Source of the DNA: Oscillospiraceae bacterium | GTDB taxonomy: Bacteria; Bacillota; Clostridia; Oscillospirales; Oscillospiraceae | Length of the DNA: 64,000 bases | Direction of reading: 5' to 3' | NCBI GenBank assembly: GCA_902793285.1 | Contig: CADBCV010000001.1 | Coordinates: forward strand, 62,001-126,000 | Part shown: piece after piece, positions 18,674-26,181 of the stretch | Layout: each line of letters starts with the position of its first letter | Numbering within the stretch: the first letter of the stretch is position 1 | The notes under the pieces: model-generated | Databases searched by the model: none | The model's input: the letters and a program-made list of their open reading frames with translations, nothing else | What the model was told of the DNA's origin: nothing | Program-made: the position numbers and the translations under genes

Positions 18674-19921
18674 ATGGATCTCATCACCTGTCTGCTGCTT
18701 GCGCAGGAGGCCGGCTTTGCGCTTTGGCTTCTTTGGCGCGCGGGACTTTTGAAGACGAGGAAGGCCGTTTTTCTTTCCGCTCTCTTAACGGCGGCGGCGT
18801 TTCTGCTGCGGGCTGCGTGCCTGCCGTATGAGACGCTGGATTATAAGGATTTCCTGCATCACTGGGTTTCCTTTTACCGGGAGAACCTGGGCTTTCGCTC
18901 CCTGTCCTACCCGCTCGGAAACTACAACATCCCCTATCTGTACTTTCTCTGCTTCTTCTCCTATCTGCCGATCCGGGATCTGTTTCTCATCAAGCTCCTG
19001 AGCATCTTCTTCGATGTGCTGCTCGCCTATGCCGCGATGCAGCTCTTTTCCCTCTGCGGCGGGAGCGCGAGAGGCCGCCTCACGTGCTTTTTCACCGTTC
19101 TCTTTCTCCCCACCGTGGTGCTCAACGGGTCGCTCTGGGGGCAGTGCGACAGCATCTATGTCGCCCTCGCGCTGCTGGGACTGTGGCTGGGACTCTCGGA
19201 CAGGCCCATCCTCTCCGCGGCCTGCTTCGCCCTCTCCTTCGGCTTCAAGCTCCAGGCGGTGTTTCTGCTGCCCGTCATGGCGGTTTTGTGGTTTCGCGGC
19301 AATTATAAGCTATGGCACTTTGCGGTGTTCCCGGCAGTCTATGTGCTGCTGGTGCTGCCCGCGGTGCTGCTCGGAAAGCCGTTTCTTGAGACGCTCACCC
19401 TCTATCTCTCCCAGGCCGACAGCGTGGGCAGCGGACTCAACTATAATTCCCCGTCCATCTACGCCTTCTTCTGGCGTTCGCCCCAGACGGCGGACGCCGC
19501 CAATCTCGGCATCGTGGGGGCCTTCACGCTGATGCTGGCGCTGCTGCTGTTCTGCTTCTTCCGCCGGAAAAGACTGAGCGCGCGCGCCGTGATCGCGGCG
19601 GCCTTCCTGTTTGCGGCGGGAATCCCCTTCCTGCTCCCGCACATGCATGACCGCTACTTCTTCGGCGCGGATGTTCTGTCGGTGGTATTGGGCTTTAGCT
19701 GCCTGTTCTGCATCCCCTGTGCGCTGCTTATGCAGTACGCCTCTCTCCTGAGCTACTACGCCTATTTCAGGATGCGCTTTCTCCTCTATGTGGACCACGG
19801 AGCCCGCGCCGTGATCGCAGCGCTGCTTCTGGGCTTTGTCCAGCTTCTCCATGAGAGCACCGGCCAAAACTTTCAAAAAAGCGAAAATTCATCCTTGACA
19901 AAACCTGAGAATCTGCTATAA
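18674..19921 (+). CDS. GT-C-fold membrane glycosyltransferase (GT87/mannosyltransferase-like)
   Basis: A 415-residue polytopic membrane protein with about ten hydrophobic segments. The motif NGSLWGQCDSIYVALALLGL (about residue 153) is typical of GT-C lipid-sugar-dependent glycosyltransferases, as are DYKDFLHHW in the first extracytoplasmic loop (probable acidic catalytic region) and LPHMHDRYFF near residue 325. Such enzymes use polyprenyl-phosphate sugars outside the membrane to decorate glycans or proteins. The acceptor is unknown. ATG 18674 is chosen because GGAGGAG lies 4 nt before it. An in-frame GTG at 18635 would fall inside the promoter. The gene ends inside the promoter of the following tRNA. 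Confidence 0.75.
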   Translation: MDLITCLLLAQEAGFALWLLWRAGLLKTRKAVFLSALLTAAAFLLRAACLPYETLDYKDFLHHWVSFYRENLGFRSLSYPLGNYNIPYLYFLCFFSYLPIRDLFLIKLLSIFFDVLLAYAAMQLFSLCGGSARGRLTCFFTVLFLPTVVLNGSLWGQCDSIYVALALLGLWLGLSDRPILSAACFALSFGFKLQAVFLLPVMAVLWFRGNYKLWHFAVFPAVYVLLVLPAVLLGKPFLETLTLYLSQADSVGSGLNYNSPSIYAFFWRSPQTADAANLGIVGAFTLMLALLLFCFFRRKRLSARAVIAAAFLFAAGIPFLLPHMHDRYFFGADVLSVVLGFSCLFCIPCALLMQYASLLSYYAYFRMRFLLYVDHGARAVIAALLLGFVQLLHESTGQNFQKSENSSLTKPENLL

Positions 19922-19922
19922 T
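19895..19922 (+). promoter_or_regulatory. Consensus promoter of tRNA-Leu
   Basis: TTGACA (19895-19900), a 16-nt spacer and TATAAT (19917-19922). The -10 box contains the TAA stop codon (19919-19921) of the upstream glycosyltransferase gene. Confidence 0.85.
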
Positions 19923-19953
19923 ACCCCTTGCCTTGAGCAAGGCGCTTATAGCT

Positions 19954-20038
19954 GCGAGAGTGCTGGAACAGGTAGACAGGCACGTTTGAGGGGCGTGTGT
20001 CAACCGACGTGGGAGTTCAAGTCTCCTCTCTCGCACCA
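19954..20038 (+). tRNA. tRNA-Leu (anticodon GAG)
   Basis: The acceptor arms GCGAGAG and CTCTCGC pair perfectly, followed by A and an encoded CCA. The anticodon arm CACGT-TTGAGGG-GCGTG places GAG at positions 34-36. A variable arm (TGTCAACCGACG region) and a T-loop (GTTCAAGTC) follow, as in a class II leucine tRNA. It decodes CUC/CUU. Its own promoter precedes it and a strong terminator follows. Confidence 0.93.
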
Positions 20039-20041
20039 TGC

Positions 20042-20084
20042 GAAACACCGATTGATACCATGTATCCTTCGGTGTTTCTTTTTT
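20042..20084 (+). terminator. Intrinsic terminator of tRNA-Leu
   Basis: Arms GAAACACCGA (20042-20051) and TCGGTGTTTC (20069-20078), then six T. It begins 4 nt after the tRNA CCA end. Confidence 0.9.
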
Positions 20085-20151
20085 GTGCTCTCCCCTGCAC
20101 ACAAGGGCGTTCTTTTTCCTGTATGGGGCTCTTTTCGCAGCCCCATAGAGC

Positions 20152-20193
20152 GATCTCCCCGATCTGCGCCGGGCAGGTCGGGGAGATCTTTTA
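20152..20193. terminator. Hairpin between tRNA-Leu and the convergent yesL gene
   Basis: Arms GATCTCCCCGA (20152-20162) and TCGGGGAGATC (20178-20188) are followed on the plus strand by TTTTATT. It ends against the stop of the minus-strand YesL gene. A second stem (TATGGGGCT/AGCCCCATA) lies at about 20121-20147. On the minus strand there is no T-run, so its main direction is uncertain. Confidence 0.5.
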
Positions 20194-20790
20194 TTCACTC
20201 TCATAGCTTTTGAACACCGGTTCAATGAGATATGTGCTCGCAAGCGCTGCGAGGGCCTGGCAGGCGAAAAACGGCGCCGCATAGCGAAGCCCGGCATAGA
20301 GCGCCGCGCCCCAGAGGATCGCCATGGCGGCGCTCTTGAGGATATGGCCGAGCGCAAGACGCAGGGAAGCCCCCAGCAGAGGCCCCGGCTCCATCGCGAA
20401 GCGCGAGAGCACGGGCCAGAGCCACGAGAGGAAGCACAGCAGGAAAAAGCCCAGAAAGCACCGGGCTGCGAGAAGCACCCGCCAGTTCTCCGGCTCGCGG
20501 AAGAAAAGCCGCGGCGCGAAGAAGAAGGCCGCGCCCACCGCAAGCGCGGCAAGCGTTGTAATAATCCCCTGCTTCAGGTCCCGCTTCAAGGTGGAGAAAA
20601 AGCGCGGGATCGGCATTTCGTCCTTACGGCGCAGGGTGTGCACCACTGCGTCGTAGAGCGCGGCGCTCGCCGCGCCGAGCGTCACGACCGGGATCGAGCA
20701 GACGAGCCAGAGAAGACTGAGCACCGCCAGATCCCCGATGAATCCGAAGGGCTTCCACACAAAGCTCTCGGGGTTGAACAGATTTCGCAT
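20191..20790 (-). CDS. YesL-like (DUF624) membrane protein
   Basis: A 199-residue protein with about five membrane segments. The N terminus (LFNPESFVWKPFGFIGDL) and the following WLVCSIPVVTLGAAS-ALY segment with VHTLRRKDE are characteristic of the YesL/DUF624 family, often encoded beside carbohydrate-use genes. The biochemical role of the family is unknown. The ATG at 20790 lies 1 nt after the TGA of the SGNH hydrolase gene, so the two form one transcription unit from the promoter at 21480-21508. Confidence 0.8.
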   Translation of the reverse strand: MRNLFNPESFVWKPFGFIGDLAVLSLLWLVCSIPVVTLGAASAALYDAVVHTLRRKDEMPIPRFFSTLKRDLKQGIITTLAALAVGAAFFFAPRLFFREPENWRVLLAARCFLGFFLLCFLSWLWPVLSRFAMEPGPLLGASLRLALGHILKSAAMAILWGAALYAGLRYAAPFFACQALAALASTYLIEPVFKSYESE

Positions 20791-20791
20791 C

Positions 20792-21436
20792 TCAGGCCAG
20801 AAGCTCCGGCACGAGCTTTGCGAGCCTGGCTGCGAGCTTTGCGTGGTCGGCGCGCGTCAGGTGCGTGAAGTCCACGGGATTGAAAGCGCAGAACGCCCCG
20901 GCGTTCAGATAGTGCACGCCGTTTCGCGCGGCCACGGGCTCGAGATACCGGGGCAGGGCGACGGATTTTTCCACGCAGCCTTTGCCCATCACCTCGTCAT
21001 GGAAGCCCTCGCCCAGCGGGGGCGGGCAGACGACCAGGATGTTCGGCCCCTTTTCACCCCAGCAGGGCACGGTTTTGCATTTTTGGATGAGGCGCTCCAT
21101 CCCTGCGGCAATTGCCGCCGCGTTTGCCGCAAAGCGCTCCTTGGTGTCGTTGGTGCCGAGCATGAGGATGAGAAGATCCACGGGCTCGTGGGTCATGAGG
21201 ATGGGGTAGGCCGCGTGCAGGCCGTCCATGGCCTCGTGCAGCGGGTCGGAGAAGACCGACGTGCGGCCGCCGAGCCCCTCCTCCAGCACGAGGTATGCCT
21301 CCCCCAGCGCCTTCTGCAAAAGGCAGGTCCAGCGCTCATCCTCGTTGAAGCGGTTTCCGCCGTCGGCGCAGTCGGCGGGGTCGGCGCAGTAGCCGTGGGT
21401 ATTGGAGTCGCCGAAGCAGACGATATGTTTTTTCAT
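20792..21436 (-). CDS. SGNH/GDSL-family hydrolase (arylesterase-like)
   Basis: A 214-residue cytoplasmic protein (no signal peptide). Block I is CFGDSNTHG (nucleophile Ser). Block II has GLGGRTSVF, block III has MLGTNDTK, and block V is DFTHLTRADHAKLA with the catalytic Asp/His. This spacing matches short arylesterase-like SGNH hydrolases that act on acyl or acetyl esters, possibly sugar deacetylation here. ATG 21436 is preferred to an upstream in-frame ATG at 21478 because AAAGGGTGA precedes it and because the upstream one sits at the start of the predicted transcript. The likely partner is the adjacent yesL gene. Confidence 0.85.
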   Translation of the reverse strand: MKKHIVCFGDSNTHGYCADPADCADGGNRFNEDERWTCLLQKALGEAYLVLEEGLGGRTSVFSDPLHEAMDGLHAAYPILMTHEPVDLLILMLGTNDTKERFAANAAAIAAGMERLIQKCKTVPCWGEKGPNILVVCPPPLGEGFHDEVMGKGCVEKSVALPRYLEPVAARNGVHYLNAGAFCAFNPVDFTHLTRADHAKLAARLAKLVPELLA

Positions 21437-21479
21437 TCCGTTCACCCTTTGCAAGTTTTGTTTGTCTTGTCCGGGCACG

Positions 21480-21508
21480 ATTATAGCATCCGCGCCGCGC
21501 CTTGTCAG
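21480..21508 (-). promoter_or_regulatory. Sigma-A promoter of the hydrolase-yesL pair
   Basis: Minus strand: CTGACA (21503-21508), a 17-nt spacer, TATAAT (21480-21485). It is divergent from the nan-cluster promoter about 35 nt away. Confidence 0.7.
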
Positions 21509-21543
21509 CCCCCTTCCCTTTCAAATTTCAAAATATATTGGTA

Positions 21544-21572
21544 TTGAAAATTTCTTTCATCGCTGTTACACT
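21544..21572 (+). promoter_or_regulatory. Probable promoter of the sialic-acid cluster
   Basis: TTGAAA (21544-21549), a 17-nt spacer, TACACT (21567-21572) with TGT just before. It lies in an AT-rich patch directly upstream of the ABC-permease remnant, so transcription would cross the remnant into nanQ. Confidence 0.55.
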
Positions 21573-21578
21573 GTCTGC

Positions 21579-21701
21579 AGGAACACCTTCGGCCTCATCA
21601 TGGCGGGCTCGGCGCTGGCCTCTGTGCCGATCATCATCGTGTTCATCATCTTCCAGAAGTACTTTACGAAGGGCATCACCATGGGCGCGGTGAAGGGGTG
21701 A
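21579..21701 (+). pseudogene. 3' remnant of a sugar ABC transporter permease (MalG/CUT1 type)
   Basis: About 40 codons read NTFGLIMAGSALASVP, then a hydrophobic helix, then FQKYFTKGITMGAVKG and a stop. This is the characteristic C-terminal end of CUT1 inner-membrane permeases: last helix, IFQKYF and the terminal G-A-V-K-G. Everything upstream of roughly residue 235 of a normal 270-300-residue permease is missing. The sequence changes abruptly to AT-rich DNA at about 21578. No credible start codon with an RBS begins the fragment. The stop lies 4 nt before nanQ, so the lost gene was once the operon neighbour, probably the importer for the same sugar. Confidence 0.8.
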
Positions 21702-21705
21702 GCCG

Positions 21706-22158
21706 ATGATCTGTGCCAAACTGTCCGAGGCCGGCCGGTACATGGGCATCCATCCCCGGCTCGACGAGGCCCTGCGCCTGCTGAACAGGGATTTTCTCTC
21801 CGCCGTCGGGACAACGCGGCGGGAGCTGGAGGGCAGCGCCCTCTATGTCACGCGCTTTGAGGTGCAGACCTCAACGGATGAAAACCGGCTCTTTGAATAC
21901 CACCGGCAGTATCTGGACATTTTCACGCTGTTTGACGGCTGTGAGCGGGTGGATATCGCAGCGCCCGGGGATCTCACGGTTGTGGAACAGCACGACGACT
22001 ACTGGGGATGCCGCGGGAAGCCCGAGCAGAGCGTGATCCTCACGCCCGGCAGCTTTCTCGTCCTCTTCCCCGGTGAGGGCCACCGCCCCGGCATGGCGGC
22101 GGCTGCGCCGGAGGGCATTGCAAGGATCGTATTTAAGATTAGATTAGAGGAGAACTGA
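21706..22158 (+). CDS. nanQ: N-acetylneuraminate anomerase, YhcH/YjgK/YiaL (DUF386) family
   Basis: A 150-residue cupin-type protein of the DUF386 family. It carries EVQTSTDENRLFEYHRQYLDI (metal-site His and Glu region), DYWGCRGKPEQSVILTPGSFLVLFPGEGHRPGM and a second His near the C terminus. Family members encoded in nan operons speed interconversion of N-acetylneuraminate anomers before the lyase step. It begins 4 nt after the ABC-permease remnant and its stop directly abuts nanA. The neighbourhood (lyase, ROK kinase, GlcNAc-6-P deacetylase) supports the sialic-acid role over other sugar roles of the family. Confidence 0.85.
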   Translation: MICAKLSEAGRYMGIHPRLDEALRLLNRDFLSAVGTTRRELEGSALYVTRFEVQTSTDENRLFEYHRQYLDIFTLFDGCERVDIAAPGDLTVVEQHDDYWGCRGKPEQSVILTPGSFLVLFPGEGHRPGMAAAAPEGIARIVFKIRLEEN

Positions 22159-23067
22159 ATGAAAGATTTCAGAAAATATCAGGGCATTTTCCCCGCCTTT
22201 TACGCCTGCTATGACGAGGCGGGCAACATCTCCCCCGAGCGGGTGCGCGCCTTTACGGAGTATCTGATCGGCAAGGGCGTCACGGGGCTCTATGTGGGCG
22301 GCTCCTCCGGCGAGTGCATCTATCAGTCCGTCGCCGAGCGGAAGCTGCTGCTCGAGAACGTGATGGAGGCCGCGAAAGGCCGCATCACCATCATCGCGCA
22401 TGTGGCCTGCAACAACACCGCCGACAGCCGGGAGCTCGCCGCGCATGCGGAGAGCCTGGGTGTGGACGCCATCGCCGCCATCCCGCCCATCTACTTTCAT
22501 CTGCCGCCCTACGCCATTGCGAAATACTGGAACGACATTTCCGACGCCGCGCCGAACACCGACTTCATCATCTACAACATCCCCCAGCTCGCCGGTGTTG
22601 CTCTGAGCAGCGCGCTCTTGAAGGAGATGCTGAAAAATCCACGCGTCATCGGCGTCAAGAACTCCTCCATGCCTGTGCAGGATATCGAGATGTGGCGGGA
22701 CGAGGGGGCCATCGTCTTCAACGGCCCGGACGAGCAGCTTCTCTCCGGCCTGTCCGCCGGGGCCATCGGCGGCATCGGCGGCACCTACGCCGCCATGCCG
22801 GAGCTGTATCTTGCGATCTATAAGCTCTTTCACGAGGGTGAAATTGCCAAAGCCCGTGAGATCCAGGACGCCTGCTGCCATGTGATCTATAAGATGTGCG
22901 CCTGCAGGGGCAACATGTACGCGGTCATCAAGGGCATCCTCCGCGCCCAGGGCGGGCCGGACATCGGCGGCGTGCGCGCCCCGCTCTTTGAGCTCCAGCC
23001 CGAGGATCTGCCCGCGGTGGAAGCGATCGCCAAAGAGATCGAAGCGCTGGTAAAAAAGTACGCGTGA
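22159..23067 (+). CDS. nanA: N-acetylneuraminate lyase
   Basis: A 302-residue TIM-barrel aldolase of the DHDPS/NAL family. It has GGSSGE (about residue 51) for carboxylate binding, YNIP (about 138) with the catalytic Tyr, GVKNSS (about 164) with the Schiff-base Lys, and a downstream FNGPDEQLLSGLSAGAIGGIGG. These match sialic-acid lyase rather than dihydrodipicolinate synthase (GTTGE). It would split N-acetylneuraminate into N-acetylmannosamine and pyruvate in the cytoplasm. AGAGGAG lies 7 nt before the ATG. A stem-loop follows the stop before the kinase gene. Confidence 0.92.
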   Translation: MKDFRKYQGIFPAFYACYDEAGNISPERVRAFTEYLIGKGVTGLYVGGSSGECIYQSVAERKLLLENVMEAAKGRITIIAHVACNNTADSRELAAHAESLGVDAIAAIPPIYFHLPPYAIAKYWNDISDAAPNTDFIIYNIPQLAGVALSSALLKEMLKNPRVIGVKNSSMPVQDIEMWRDEGAIVFNGPDEQLLSGLSAGAIGGIGGTYAAMPELYLAIYKLFHEGEIAKAREIQDACCHVIYKMCACRGNMYAVIKGILRAQGGPDIGGVRAPLFELQPEDLPAVEAIAKEIEALVKKYA

Positions 23068-23079
23068 GAACAAATCCAA

Positions 23080-23110
23080 CAATGGCCTGCGCTCAGCAGG
23101 CCATTGTTTA
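23080..23110 (+). terminator. Stem-loop between nanA and the ROK gene
   Basis: Arms CAATGGCCTGC and GCAGGCCATTG with a 5-nt loop, followed by TTTAT. The T-run is short, so partial termination or mRNA stabilisation is likely. The ROK gene starts 19 nt later. Confidence 0.6.
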
Positions 23111-23128
23111 TCATGATGAGGTTTTATT

Positions 23129-24502
23129 ATGAACTATCTGGGCATTTCCTATGACTATCAGAACAAGCCCCTGCTGGACGAGGGCTTCATTCCCTTCGGC
23201 GTGTGGGCGAGGGCCTATCTTGACGGCGCGGACCGCCCCTTCCGGGTCGCGCTGGAGCGGGAGAACGGGCGCGTGTCCGTGTTCTCTTCCCGTCTGCGGG
23301 GTGAGGAATACCGGGAGGCAAACCTCCGCTACATGGAGCGCTATGTGAAGTTTCTGCTCTGGAGCGTGGGCGGCTGGAAGGTGACGATCTGCGGCTGCGC
23401 CGAGACCGCCGAAAAGCTCCGCGACATCTACCGTGTGGGCGGCGCGCGGGACTTTGACGCGAACTTTGAATTTGACATCTTTGAGCGGCCCTTTGCGCTT
23501 GTGACCTGCGGGGAGGCGGACTTCCCCAAGGCAAACGAGCAGGCCCGGTCCATCGGCGGGCACCTGGAGGGCTGCCGCATCGGCTTCGACGCGGGCGGCT
23601 CCGACCGCAAGGTCTCCGCCGTCATTGACGGTGTGAGCGTCTATTCCGAGGAGGTGGTCTGGTTCCCCAAGCAGTCGACCGATCTCAACTATCAATACAG
23701 CGGCATTGTGGAGGCTTTCAAGACCGCCGCGTCCAAGATGCCCCGGGTGGATGCCATCGGCGTGTCCTCTGCCGGCACCTTTGTGGGCAATGCCCCGATG
23801 GTGTCCTCGCTCTTCATCAAAATTCCCCGTTCGGAGCGCGAGCTGGTCAAGACCGTCTACGATCGCGCGGCGAAGGAGATCGGCGATGTGCCGATCGTGG
23901 TGGCAAACGACGGGGATGTGACCGCCCTTGCCGGGGCCATGAGCCTCAATTCCGGCGCGGTGATGGGCATCGCCATGGGCACGAGCGAGGCCGCGGGCTA
24001 CGTCACGCCCGACGGCAAGATTCTCGGCTGGTTTAACGAGCTGGCCTTCGCGCCGGTCGATCTCCAGCCCGACGCGCCGCAGGATGAGTGGTCCACTGAT
24101 TTCGGCGTGGGCTGCAAGTACTTCTCGCAGGACGCGGTGATCCGCCTGGCCCCCCGCGCGGGGATCACGCTCGACCCCGCATTGAGTCTCGCAGACAAGC
24201 TCAAGGCCGTGCAGAAGCTGGCGGAGGAAGGGCACACGGGCGCGAGAGAGATCTTCGTAACCATCGGCGCTTATCTCGCGCATACCCTGCTGCTCTATTC
24301 CTCCTTTTACGATCTGCGCTATCTGCTGGTGCTGGGGCGCGTGGCCTCCGGTGTCGGCGGCGACCTGCTGATCGCGGAGTGCAACCGCATCCTCAAGGCG
24401 GAGTATCCCGCGCTTGCGGAGAAGATCACCGTCATGCTGCCGGACGAAAAGGCCCGCCGTGTGGGGCAGAGCATCGCCGCGGCCAGTCTCCCGGAGGTGT
24501 GA
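23129..24502 (+). CDS. ROK-family sugar kinase, long non-canonical form (probable ManNAc kinase)
   Basis: A 457-residue protein. The first 145 or so residues match no family I recognise. The ROK core starts at RIGFDAGGSDRKVSAVIDG (phosphate 1), with SSAGTFVGN, VVANDGDVTALAGAM (catalytic Asp region) and GIAMGTSEAAGYV following. The usual ROK zinc motif (GHxxxxxxxxxCxCGxxGC) is absent. The corresponding stretch reads FNELAFAPVDLQPDAPQDEW. Between nanA and nagA it most likely phosphorylates N-acetylmannosamine, but substrate and activity are inferred from context. GAGG lies 7 nt before the ATG, and its stop is 1 nt from nagA. Confidence 0.75.
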   Translation: MNYLGISYDYQNKPLLDEGFIPFGVWARAYLDGADRPFRVALERENGRVSVFSSRLRGEEYREANLRYMERYVKFLLWSVGGWKVTICGCAETAEKLRDIYRVGGARDFDANFEFDIFERPFALVTCGEADFPKANEQARSIGGHLEGCRIGFDAGGSDRKVSAVIDGVSVYSEEVVWFPKQSTDLNYQYSGIVEAFKTAASKMPRVDAIGVSSAGTFVGNAPMVSSLFIKIPRSERELVKTVYDRAAKEIGDVPIVVANDGDVTALAGAMSLNSGAVMGIAMGTSEAAGYVTPDGKILGWFNELAFAPVDLQPDAPQDEWSTDFGVGCKYFSQDAVIRLAPRAGITLDPALSLADKLKAVQKLAEEGHTGAREIFVTIGAYLAHTLLLYSSFYDLRYLLVLGRVASGVGGDLLIAECNRILKAEYPALAEKITVMLPDEKARRVGQSIAAASLPEV

Positions 24503-24503
24503 G

Positions 24504-25622
24504 ATGCTGTTTCATAACGCATATGTCTTTACACCGGACGGCTTCGTATACGGCGGCTTCACCGTGGAGGACGGGCGCTTTGGGGAGGTCTTTGCCGGGG
24601 ACCGTACAGGCGGCGCCGATCTCGGCGGCGCGTATGTGATTCCGGGACTTGTGGACATCCACACCCACGGCGCGGCGGGCGCAGACTTCTCCGACGGCGA
24701 CGCGGAGGGTCTGAGACGCATGGCGGCCCACCTCGCCAAATGCGGGGTGACGAGCTTTGCCCCCACCTCGATGACGCTGCCGTATGACACGCTCGCCGCC
24801 GCGTTTCAGACCGCGGTCGATGTCCGGGAGAACCGGCCCGCAGGCTGCGCGAGGGTCATGGGCATCCACATGGAGGGGCCGTATTTCTCCGAAAAGAAAA
24901 AAGGCGCCCAGAACGGCGCCTATTTGAAGCTGCCGGACCTGGACGGCTTCCGCAGGCTCTGGGAGGGCTGCGGCGGGCTTGTGCGGATCGTAGACGTCGC
25001 GCCGGAGTTGGAGGGCGCGGTTTCCTTCACTGAGGGCGCAAAGGAGCTCTGTACCGTTTCCGTCGCCCACACCGACGCGGACTACGATGCGGCAAAGGCC
25101 GTCTATGCTGCCGGCGCAAGCCATCTCACCCATCTCTATAACGCCATGCCGCCCATCCACCACCGCAAGCCCGGCGTGATCGGCGCGGCCTCCGAACGGG
25201 ACGATGTGATTGCGGAGCTCATCTGCGATGGGCTGCACGTCCACCCCGGCGCGGTGCGCATGGCCTTCAAGCTCTTCCCCGGGCGCATCTGCCTGATCTC
25301 GGACTCTCTGCGCTGCTGCGGGATGCCGGACGGCGAGTATGAGCTCGGCGGGCAGCAGGTCTTTCTCTCCGGCGGCGTCGCCCGCCTTGCCGACGGCACC
25401 ATCGCGGGCGCGGCCTCCGACCTGTATCAGGACCTGCGAAATGCCATATCCTTCGGCATCGACCGGGACGAGGCCATCCGCGCCGCCACGATCCGCCCCG
25501 CGCGGGAGATCGGCTGCGAGGCGGAAATCGGCTCCATTGAAGCGGGAAAGCGCGCCGACTTTGTCGTCTGCGGCGTGGATCTGGAGCGCGAGGCCGTCTA
25601 CATCGGCGGCGAGCGCGTGTGA
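24504..25622 (+). CDS. nagA: N-acetylglucosamine-6-phosphate deacetylase
   Basis: A 372-residue amidohydrolase. It has VDIHTHGAAGADFSD (metal HxH), GIHMEGPYF (metal Glu), SHLTHLYNAMPPIHHRKPG (substrate loop with His), GLHVHPGAVR, and ISDSLRC in place of the common T-D-A for the catalytic Asp. It removes acetate from GlcNAc-6-P to give GlcN-6-P, the later step of sialate and GlcNAc breakdown. ATG 24504 lies 1 nt after the kinase stop with GGAGGTGTG overlapping the stop, and a large hairpin follows. NanE epimerase and NagB are not in the window. Confidence 0.92.
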   Translation: MLFHNAYVFTPDGFVYGGFTVEDGRFGEVFAGDRTGGADLGGAYVIPGLVDIHTHGAAGADFSDGDAEGLRRMAAHLAKCGVTSFAPTSMTLPYDTLAAAFQTAVDVRENRPAGCARVMGIHMEGPYFSEKKKGAQNGAYLKLPDLDGFRRLWEGCGGLVRIVDVAPELEGAVSFTEGAKELCTVSVAHTDADYDAAKAVYAAGASHLTHLYNAMPPIHHRKPGVIGAASERDDVIAELICDGLHVHPGAVRMAFKLFPGRICLISDSLRCCGMPDGEYELGGQQVFLSGGVARLADGTIAGAASDLYQDLRNAISFGIDRDEAIRAATIRPAREIGCEAEIGSIEAGKRADFVVCGVDLEREAVYIGGERV

Positions 25623-25631
25623 TGTCCAAAC

Positions 25632-25720
25632 AAAAGGGGACTGTGAAGTCCGGAAGCTGTGAAAAACTTGCGGTATCACACCGACTTGTTTCACAGATCC
25701 TTTTCTTCACAGTCCCTTTT
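25632..25720. terminator. Large nested hairpin after nagA
   Basis: Outer arms AAAAGGGGACTGTGAAG and CTTCACAGTCCCTTTT (one-base bulge) enclose an inner palindrome CTGTGAAA/TTTCACAG. The terminal T-run is TTTT, with A-runs on the other side, so it may work in both directions. The inner part resembles the hairpin at 31001-31041. Confidence 0.75.
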
Positions 25721-25846
25721 GGTCACCTCTAAAATCGTCTGCCCGGCGCTGCGCCGGCGCTTTTGCCCTTCAATCTGAGACAAAATCTCTCGGCGCATCA
25801 CGAGACCCGCGTTTTTAGAGCCGCCCTTTTGCGTTTATCGCAATAA

Positions 25847-26083
25847 TCAGCCAAGATAGGGGTCGCGGAAGCTCGGGGCGCCGGGCTTCTGCTGCTTGAG
25901 CAGGGTGTTTACAAGCTGCTGGATGGAGGCTGCGTCATAGCCCGCGGCGCGCAGTCTGTTGATGCGGTCCTGGCCGTTGCCCCATTTGCCGTCGATGACC
26001 TCGTATGCGATGGTCAGCTCGCTCTTCGCGCCGCCGGAGACTTCGTCCAGCTTGCTGTCGTTCAGTTTTTCGATATCGCTCAT
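25847..26083 (-). CDS. Double-glycine-leader protein with a CW_7 (Cpl-7-like) module
   Basis: A 78-residue protein. Residues 1-18, ending KLDEVSGG, look like a double-glycine leader of the kind cleaved by C39-peptidase ABC exporters. Residues 25-66 (AYEVIDGKWGNGQDRINRL, AAGYDAASIQQLVNTLL) match the CW_7 peptidoglycan-binding repeat first known from the Cpl-7 phage lysozyme. The pairing suggests a small exported wall-binding peptide, which is inference. No C39 transporter or immunity gene is nearby. AGGAGGT lies before the ATG, and its own promoter is at 26125-26154. Confidence 0.7.
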   Translation of the reverse strand: MSDIEKLNDSKLDEVSGGAKSELTIAYEVIDGKWGNGQDRINRLRAAGYDAASIQQLVNTLLKQQKPGAPSFRDPYLG

Positions 26084-26124
26084 GATAGTACCTCCTGTTT
26101 TTTCTCTTTCCTGAGTCTGGATGC

Positions 26125-26154
26125 ATCATAACATACCCTGCCGTCCTCTGTCCA
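26125..26154 (-). promoter_or_regulatory. Promoter of the double-glycine-leader gene
   Basis: Minus strand: TGGACA (26149-26154), an 18-nt spacer, TATGAT (26125-26130) with TGT before it. The -35 lies in the loop of an inverted repeat (ACCCTGCC/GGCAGGGT) that follows the upstream phosphoribosyltransferase gene. Confidence 0.55.
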
Positions 26155-26181
26155 GCGGAAGGCAGGGTGTTTAAGAATTCT

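Noticed and set aside
22144..25694. Long minus-strand frames opposite nanA, the ROK gene and nagA
   Set aside because: The plus-strand products carry complete family motifs and RBSs, while the minus frames are His/Arg/Gly-rich shadows.
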